DNA from: Candidatus Nitrosotalea bavarica
Lineage (GTDB): Archaea; Thermoproteota; Nitrososphaeria; Nitrososphaerales; Nitrosopumilaceae
NCBI RefSeq assembly: GCF_900167955.1
Contig: NZ_FUYK01000007.1
Location: forward strand, 304,252-368,251
Length of the DNA stretch: 64,000 nucleotides
Reading direction: 5' to 3'
This document shows, one piece after another, positions 60,028 through 64,000 of this stretch. The notes beneath the pieces were generated by a model, which was not told the origin of the DNA, searched no databases, and worked only from the letters and a program-made list of their open reading frames with translations. Position 1 is the stretch's first letter. Every line of letters starts with the position of its first letter. The position numbers were made by a program, and so were the translations under genes.

Positions 60028-60534
60028 ACAATCAACTTTATTTCCTTTTGGGATTGCCAGGATGAATTGTTTTCTTACTGTTGTTGCCAATCTTCCGGCT
60101 AGAACAACGCTTGTTGCAGATATGGTATCTGTGGAATTGTACACTTGGAGAAGATATGGGGCATGGTCTATTCCAGGTCCTTTTTGATATACTGCAAAAT
60201 CACAACCAAACTTGATTCCGGGATTTACAATGTATCCCTTGTCTCTGAAATCTTTGTACACCGTGTATTTCTTGTCAAAATTATGATATTCTCTTCTACA
60301 TATTTCTAAAAGCTCTTTCTGTGTAACAAGTTTTTTGGCATGAAATACTTTTAGTTTTGATTTTTCTTGTAGGTATAATCCTTCTATTAGATCTAAAATC
60401 AAAGGCACGTTTATCTCCTCAGGCTTTGGTTTTGTCATGCCAATTGGTTTTCCATAATATCCTGCAACAAAGAGTGCACGAGAGTCTTCGATATTCCAAA
60501 CTATTATCCTGTTTTCTATTAGATCTCCTTTCAA
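60001..60534 (-). CDS. endA: tRNA-splicing endonuclease
   Basis: This protein has 177 residues. The N-terminal domain is followed by the catalytic domain with IVNPGIKFGCDFAVYQKGPG, a His in IDHAPYLLQVY and Lys in TTVRKQFILAIP; these supply the Tyr/His/Lys triad region. It cuts introns at bulge-helix-bulge motifs. The tRNA-Ser gene at 9755 in this window carries a 14-nt intron and is one substrate. The short single-repeat form suggests a homo- or heterotetramer. Confidence 0.92.
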   Translation of the reverse strand: MKGDLIENRIIVWNIEDSRALFVAGYYGKPIGMTKPKPEEINVPLILDLIEGLYLQEKSKLKVFHAKKLVTQKELLEICRREYHNFDKKYTVYKDFRDKGYIVNPGIKFGCDFAVYQKGPGIDHAPYLLQVYNSTDTISATSVVLAGRLATTVRKQFILAIPKGNKVDCLALDWWRA

Positions 60535-60613
60535 ATCATTTCTAATAAAAATGATAATCGATTTTAGTGTTTACAATTAATTTATAGAAAAAGGAAAAGA
60601 GTATTTCAAAATT

Positions 60614-61270
60614 TTATAGGCTAAGAGCCAGCAAAATGAATGAATCTGAGACTTGTAGGACCTTATCCGACATTTCTTCAATTCCTTCTACTACATCCTT
60701 TAGAAGCAATAGCTCTTTGGTTGTGGCAGTTTCATCAAGTACTCTAATGCTTAATGCTCTGTACTTGTCATCTACCAGTCTCTCTATTTTCTGTGCCTCG
60801 TGAGCAAGATCAATTGCAACCGTACTGTTGTTGCTTGCAAGAGCCCTGATTATTTCATTAATTTTATGAATCTGGTCTACAGCTAATTCTATTAGTTCTG
60901 TAAGATCCTTGTCAAGCTTCTCTTTTTTGAGTGTGGCTGCCTTGATATTTGAGAGTTTAAAGGCAATGCCTGTGATGTATCCTGCGATTTCATCCATCGT
61001 GTATGCCGAGTTCAAAAGATTCTCTCTGTTCATCATGAGACCTCCGACATCTGAAATTTCTCGAGTGATTTTTCTTCGGAGAGCTTCTACTTCATCTTCC
61101 GTATTCTTTATTCGCTCAAGTAATTGTTTTATTTCAGATTTGTCTGCTTTGATAATCAAACCAGGCAGAATTGATAGATCTCTGACAGCGTTGAGAATTC
61201 TATTTATTTCATCTTGTAAAACGGCAAGGGCCTTTCTCTTTGCCTGAACTTCAAGTTCTCCGCTATACAT
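60614..61270 (-). CDS. DUF47 / PhoU-like protein
   Basis: This protein has 218 residues, all helical (ELEVQAKRKALAVLQDEINR, EDEVEALRRKITREI, KIERLVDDKYRALSIR, LLLKDVVEGIEEMSDK). It is a typical DUF47/PhoU fold thought to regulate phosphate (PiT) transport with metal clusters. No pit gene is in the window. A possible 25-residue hydrophobic ORF and DNA ligase lie directly upstream on the same strand. Confidence 0.85.
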   Translation of the reverse strand: MYSGELEVQAKRKALAVLQDEINRILNAVRDLSILPGLIIKADKSEIKQLLERIKNTEDEVEALRRKITREISDVGGLMMNRENLLNSAYTMDEIAGYITGIAFKLSNIKAATLKKEKLDKDLTELIELAVDQIHKINEIIRALASNNSTVAIDLAHEAQKIERLVDDKYRALSIRVLDETATTKELLLLKDVVEGIEEMSDKVLQVSDSFILLALSL

Positions 61271-61279
61271 CTAGAGATT

Positions 61280-61357
61280 TTAAACTAGGCCTGCGGCTAA
61301 TAATCCTTGCGTAAATACTGTGTAAACAAGAATGATTTTCTCAAGTTTGTCTTTCAT
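61280..61357 (-). CDS. Possible 25-residue hydrophobic small protein
   Basis: An ATG at 61357 (with a GTG 12 bases earlier) encodes MKDKLEKIILVYTVFTQGLL and AAGLV, then TAA. The charged start and hydrophobic helix look like a small single-pass membrane protein. It overlaps the 3' end of the ligase gene and ends 9 bases before the DUF47 start, so it would be the middle gene of an operon. Too short to be sure. Confidence 0.35.
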   Translation of the reverse strand: MKDKLEKIILVYTVFTQGLLAAGLV

Positions 61358-63107
61358 CTTGGATGACACGTTTTTGACTATTGTATAAAGTTAAGATCTC
61401 ATCAATGGTAGTAGCATTTTCAGATGTTTTCTCAAATCTTATTTTTCCGGTGAATTTGGGAAATCGGAGAGCTAGTCCACTACCTTTTCTAATTTTATCC
61501 ATGGCAACTTTATGGATTGGACTAAGAGTTATCTCTGACGCAACAATTTCTATTACCAACTCGGGTTCAAACCACACATCTGCTTCTAGACCACTTTCAA
61601 TTCTTGGGTCTTTTTTAACAGTGATCTTGTCTGCAAGAATTTGATAGAATTGATCCAAGCTCCCGTCTGTAAATCCCGTACCAACTTTACAAATGCTAGG
61701 AAATGTATCGATTTGATCATTATATGCTGATAATAACAATGCTCCGTATCTTCCAGTTCTTCTACCTCTTCCATAAAATGCCCCCACCACAACCAAGTCC
61801 AAACTATCTCCCAACTCATTTCTATATTCGCGCTTGAGCTTTAGCCAGTTACTTGCTCTTGCACCTGCACGGTATGGCGAGTCAAGCTGCTTGAGCATAA
61901 GTCCTTCACATCCAGAGTTTATTGCATTCTCTAAACTATCTTCTACTTCATTATCTGTCTTCACCAGTGTCATTGGCATTACTTTTGCAAAAGAATCTTC
62001 AACTATGATTCTCTCAAGAATTTTCCTTCTCTCCTTATAGGATACGTCTAGACAGTTTTTTCCGTCTTCTAATAATACGTCAAAGAAATTTACAGTTATG
62101 GGATACTCTTGAACTGCCTTGGCAATCTTGTATTTGCGTCTTCGATGCATTAATTCTTGAAATGGGAGAAATTCTCCAGTATCATCATTTATTGCAACAA
62201 TCTCTGCTTCTAATATGACTTCATTGACTTTCAAAGATTTGCCAATATTTTCTACAATGTCTGGATAATAGTTGGTTATGTTTTCTAGACTTCTTGAATA
62301 TAGAATAATTTTTTCTCCCTGTCTATGGATCTGAACTCTTTCACCGTCTAACTTGTATTCTGCAGCAAATTCTTGACCCATCTTTTCATGTGCCTCTTGT
62401 GGACTTTTTACTCTCTCTGCAAGCATTGGTCGAATTGGACTGAAAATTTTTACCTGAAAATCTTTCAAAGCACTTATTCCATCTTTTGAAACTGCCTGAG
62501 ATACTTTTCCCAAATCACTACAAACATTGTACGCATGTTCTAAAATGGGCCGATTTTCTTTTGAACCTGTATATGCAACAGAAAGGGCATCAAGTATTGT
62601 GTAGTCGGCAATTCCTAATCGAAGATTCGATGTTATTATTTTTGCAATAAATCCTCCTTCTGTGGGAGTTGCGTCGTTTAGTAGACTAGAAATGTATTTC
62701 ATCTTCATGTCTTGAGACCTTGCCCCCCTGAGTTCTGCAATTTTGTAGAGAGTTTCATAAACTCTCTCAACTGTGATATCTTGGTTTAGAAATGTCGTTT
62801 GCGTCTTTTGCTCAAGTATCTTTGACGCAACTTGGCCAAAATCTCCTGTTTCTTTGTATTCATGATCAATTTTTTTGACTGATATTCCAGATGATTTTGA
62901 TAATGCTTTTATTGCAATTTTTTCAGCAATACCTATCTCCACGCCCTCATGATCCGGTCTGAGTTTTCCTTGAAGGAGGTAAACAACTTTTGGTATTATG
63001 TCAGGAGGTGTAATTTTGAAAAGATCCACTAGATGCTGTGTTAGTTCAAGTCTCTTTGTTGTATTCTCCATGTATCTTAGAGTATCTGCAACAAGTGAAA
63101 ATTTCAT
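61341..63107 (-). CDS. lig: ATP-dependent DNA ligase
   Basis: This protein has 588 residues, archaeal Lig length. An N-terminal DNA-binding domain (~1-210) is followed by the adenylation motif EYKLDGERVQIHRQ (Lys nucleophile), motif III (YSRSLENITNYYP), motif IV EGLMLK, motif V WLKLKREY and the C-terminal OB fold. It seals nicks after FEN1 flap removal in lagging-strand synthesis. The start is the ATG of MKFSLVADTLRYME. It overlaps the possible 25-residue ORF and is followed by the DUF47 gene. Confidence 0.97.
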   Translation of the reverse strand: MKFSLVADTLRYMENTTKRLELTQHLVDLFKITPPDIIPKVVYLLQGKLRPDHEGVEIGIAEKIAIKALSKSSGISVKKIDHEYKETGDFGQVASKILEQKTQTTFLNQDITVERVYETLYKIAELRGARSQDMKMKYISSLLNDATPTEGGFIAKIITSNLRLGIADYTILDALSVAYTGSKENRPILEHAYNVCSDLGKVSQAVSKDGISALKDFQVKIFSPIRPMLAERVKSPQEAHEKMGQEFAAEYKLDGERVQIHRQGEKIILYSRSLENITNYYPDIVENIGKSLKVNEVILEAEIVAINDDTGEFLPFQELMHRRRKYKIAKAVQEYPITVNFFDVLLEDGKNCLDVSYKERRKILERIIVEDSFAKVMPMTLVKTDNEVEDSLENAINSGCEGLMLKQLDSPYRAGARASNWLKLKREYRNELGDSLDLVVVGAFYGRGRRTGRYGALLLSAYNDQIDTFPSICKVGTGFTDGSLDQFYQILADKITVKKDPRIESGLEADVWFEPELVIEIVASEITLSPIHKVAMDKIRKGSGLALRFPKFTGKIRFEKTSENATTIDEILTLYNSQKRVIQDERQT

Positions 63108-63144
63108 CTGACGATGTTTACTGTATGTAGGATAAAAGGTTGAG

Positions 63145-63432
63145 TTATTTCTTGTGTAAATGTGCTTGTATTTTTAATTTTATTTCTATTGTTCTTTTTG
63201 AAATTATTGCATGAAAATCAGAATGTTCTTCAGAGTCCAAAAACCGTTTGTTTCTACCAAGAAATCCATCAAAGAATACTCCTTCCACGTATCCGATGTA
63301 TAGTCCAATGGCAAAATCTTCCATGTTTGTTATAGGCCATGATCTTGCCTCTGCTAATACCATTGTTGGATAATCAAGAGCATAAGTTATCACATCGTTT
63401 AGGTTTTTTTCTTCGATTAAATCTAATCCCAT
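63145..63432 (-). CDS. Hypothetical protein (95 residues)
   Basis: This is a small mixed alpha/beta protein (NDVITYALDYPTMVLAEARS, then WPITNMEDFAIGLYIGYVEG). An acidic/aromatic middle and a His/Lys-rich end are visible. I do not recognise it. It lies 37 bases upstream of the ligase start on the same strand and divergent from S25e. Likely a real thaumarchaeal gene. Confidence 0.55.
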   Translation of the reverse strand: MGLDLIEEKNLNDVITYALDYPTMVLAEARSWPITNMEDFAIGLYIGYVEGVFFDGFLGRNKRFLDSEEHSDFHAIISKRTIEIKLKIQAHLHKK

Positions 63433-63482
63433 GATAAAAAGCTACGTGATCTAGTATTTAGAATTTCTTCAAATTTTGTTCG

Positions 63483-63492
63483 TTTATAAATA
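63483..63492 (+). promoter_or_regulatory. TATA box of the S25e gene
   Basis: TTTATAAATA lies about 25 bases upstream of the ATG at 63513, matching a leaderless archaeal promoter. This spacing supports the ATG at 63513 rather than the earlier in-frame ATG at 63495, which would sit inside the promoter-to-start-site interval. Confidence 0.65.
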
Positions 63493-63512
63493 GGATGGAA
63501 AAAGAATTGTGT

Positions 63513-63824
63513 ATGGGTGGCGGCAAGAAACAATCTCCAGCACAAGCAGAAAAGACTCAGACAGCTGAGGCTGACAAGAAGGGGGGTCAAAAGAAAGGAG
63601 ATAAGAAAGAGCAGAAGCAAAGAACAAACATCTCTGTTATCGTAGATGAGGGACAAGCCCTGAATTTCATTAAAGGCGCAAAGGTCTTCACAGTTCAAGA
63701 ATTATCTAGACAAGCTAATGTCAAGATATCTGCAGCAAATGCATTTTTACAAAATCAATTAGAAAAGGGCTCAGTAAAAAGAATAGGTGGCTATAGTGGG
63801 CACCATATCTACGTTCCAGCCTGA
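63513..63824 (+). CDS. rps25e: Ribosomal protein S25e
   Basis: This protein has 103 residues from MGGGKKQSP. A Lys/Gln-rich N-terminal tail is followed by the winged-helix S25e core (VFTQVQ-like KVFTVQELSRQANVKISAAN, then FLQNQLEKGSVKRIGGYSGH). S25e is a small-subunit protein found in eukaryotes and some archaea. The ATG at 63513 is chosen because of the TATA box 25 bases before it. It converges on a partial cyclophilin-like gene, overlapping by 16 bases. Confidence 0.92.
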   Translation: MGGGKKQSPAQAEKTQTAEADKKGGQKKGDKKEQKQRTNISVIVDEGQALNFIKGAKVFTVQELSRQANVKISAANAFLQNQLEKGSVKRIGGYSGHHIYVPA

Positions 63825-64000
63825 GTTATTGTAAATATATCGCCAGGTTTTACATCTTTCAAAGATTCAATGTTTGCTGTTATTTTTCCAATCAATGTCA
63901 TAGATTTTGTAGATGATGTATCTTCAAGGAAAAAACAAATTGAACTGTTTGAGGCCAAAAAACCCACATCTCCTTTTTTGAATTGAGTTCGTAATTTTTC
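63809..64000 (-). CDS. Cyclophilin-like (TM1367-type) domain protein, C-terminal part
   Basis: An open frame on the minus strand enters from the window edge and stops at TAG (63811-63809), giving 63 residues. KGDVGFLASNSSICFFLEDT and ITANIESLKDVKPGDIFTI match the C-terminal part of the cyclophilin-like family (TM1367 fold), where DVG, FF and the GD-x-F/V end are typical. The family is structurally like cyclophilin but its role is unknown. The start is outside the window. Confidence 0.7.
   Translation of the reverse strand, partial: EKLRTQFKKGDVGFLASNSSICFFLEDTSSTKSMTLIGKITANIESLKDVKPGDIFTITQAGT

Overview
The window is archaeal and almost certainly comes from an ammonia-oxidising Thaumarchaeota/Nitrososphaerota chromosome, probably of the Nitrosopumilales type. 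The markers I rely on are CdvA (14.7 kb), ribosomal protein S25e (63.5 kb), an archaeal proteasome beta subunit, FEN1, an archaeal DNA ligase, tRNA-splicing endonuclease, archaeal-type ProRS and ArgRS, a PINA-type PIN-ATPase, CofE of F420 synthesis, Thi4, and a receiver protein with a thaumarchaeal-type zinc-ribbon output region. The DNA is AT-rich, TTG starts are common, and several TATA boxes sit about 25-30 bases before a start codon, which suggests leaderless transcripts.

Layout. 1-10 kb is accessory-like: a cut-off glycosyltransferase, a J-TPR protein, a polysaccharide deacetylase, a stomatin, a ParB-like protein, two small C2H2 zinc-finger proteins, a VTT membrane protein, an aquaporin and a UspA protein. 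It also holds decayed material, including the C-terminal relic of a second aquaporin gene. At 9.8 kb lies tRNA-Ser(CGA) with a short intron, followed by two very small genes beside palindromic DNA. 10.4-20.8 kb is largely informational: FEN1, a secreted Lon-like protease, a double-length ThyX-like protein, CdvA, acetyl-CoA synthetase, DUF192, a DtxR regulator and PINA.

20.9-24.5 kb is a compact phosphorelay (sensor kinase, HPt, CheY-like receiver, receiver with zinc ribbons). 24.5-27.1 kb pairs TldD with two base-excision glycosylases (family 4 UDG and AAG). 27.1-29 kb has an HtrA protease with a short collagen-like neck and a cupredoxin-like protein that lacks copper ligands. 29-33.3 kb has ProRS, a HAD phosphatase, CofE and a PHP protein.

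33.4-41.1 kb is rich in sulfur metabolism: a TusA-like carrier, a cysteine-synthase-family enzyme, thioredoxin reductase, Thi4 with a candidate sulfur-donor cysteine, a siroheme nitrite/sulfite reductase and a rhodanese, with inositol-phosphate synthase between them. 42.4-44 kb encodes a 544-residue collagen-like protein. 44.7 kb encodes a very basic histone-H1-like protein.

45.3-64 kb is mostly housekeeping: a DRG-type GTPase, a second VTT protein, phosphoglycolate phosphatase, ArgRS, TrmI, NnrD, an M20 peptidase, the proteasome beta subunit (with Ala where catalytic Thr1 should be), a PUA protein, homoserine dehydrogenase, a TSUP transporter, EndA, a DUF47 protein, DNA ligase and S25e. Within it, at 57-59.3 kb, is an unusual double-SDR protein coupled to a MaoC-like hot-dog protein.

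I see no CRISPR array, insertion sequence, rRNA or complete prophage. The strongest candidates for new biology are the collagen-like protein together with the collagen-necked HtrA, the double-SDR/MaoC pair, the Thr1-less proteasome subunit, and the sulfur cluster with its Thi4.
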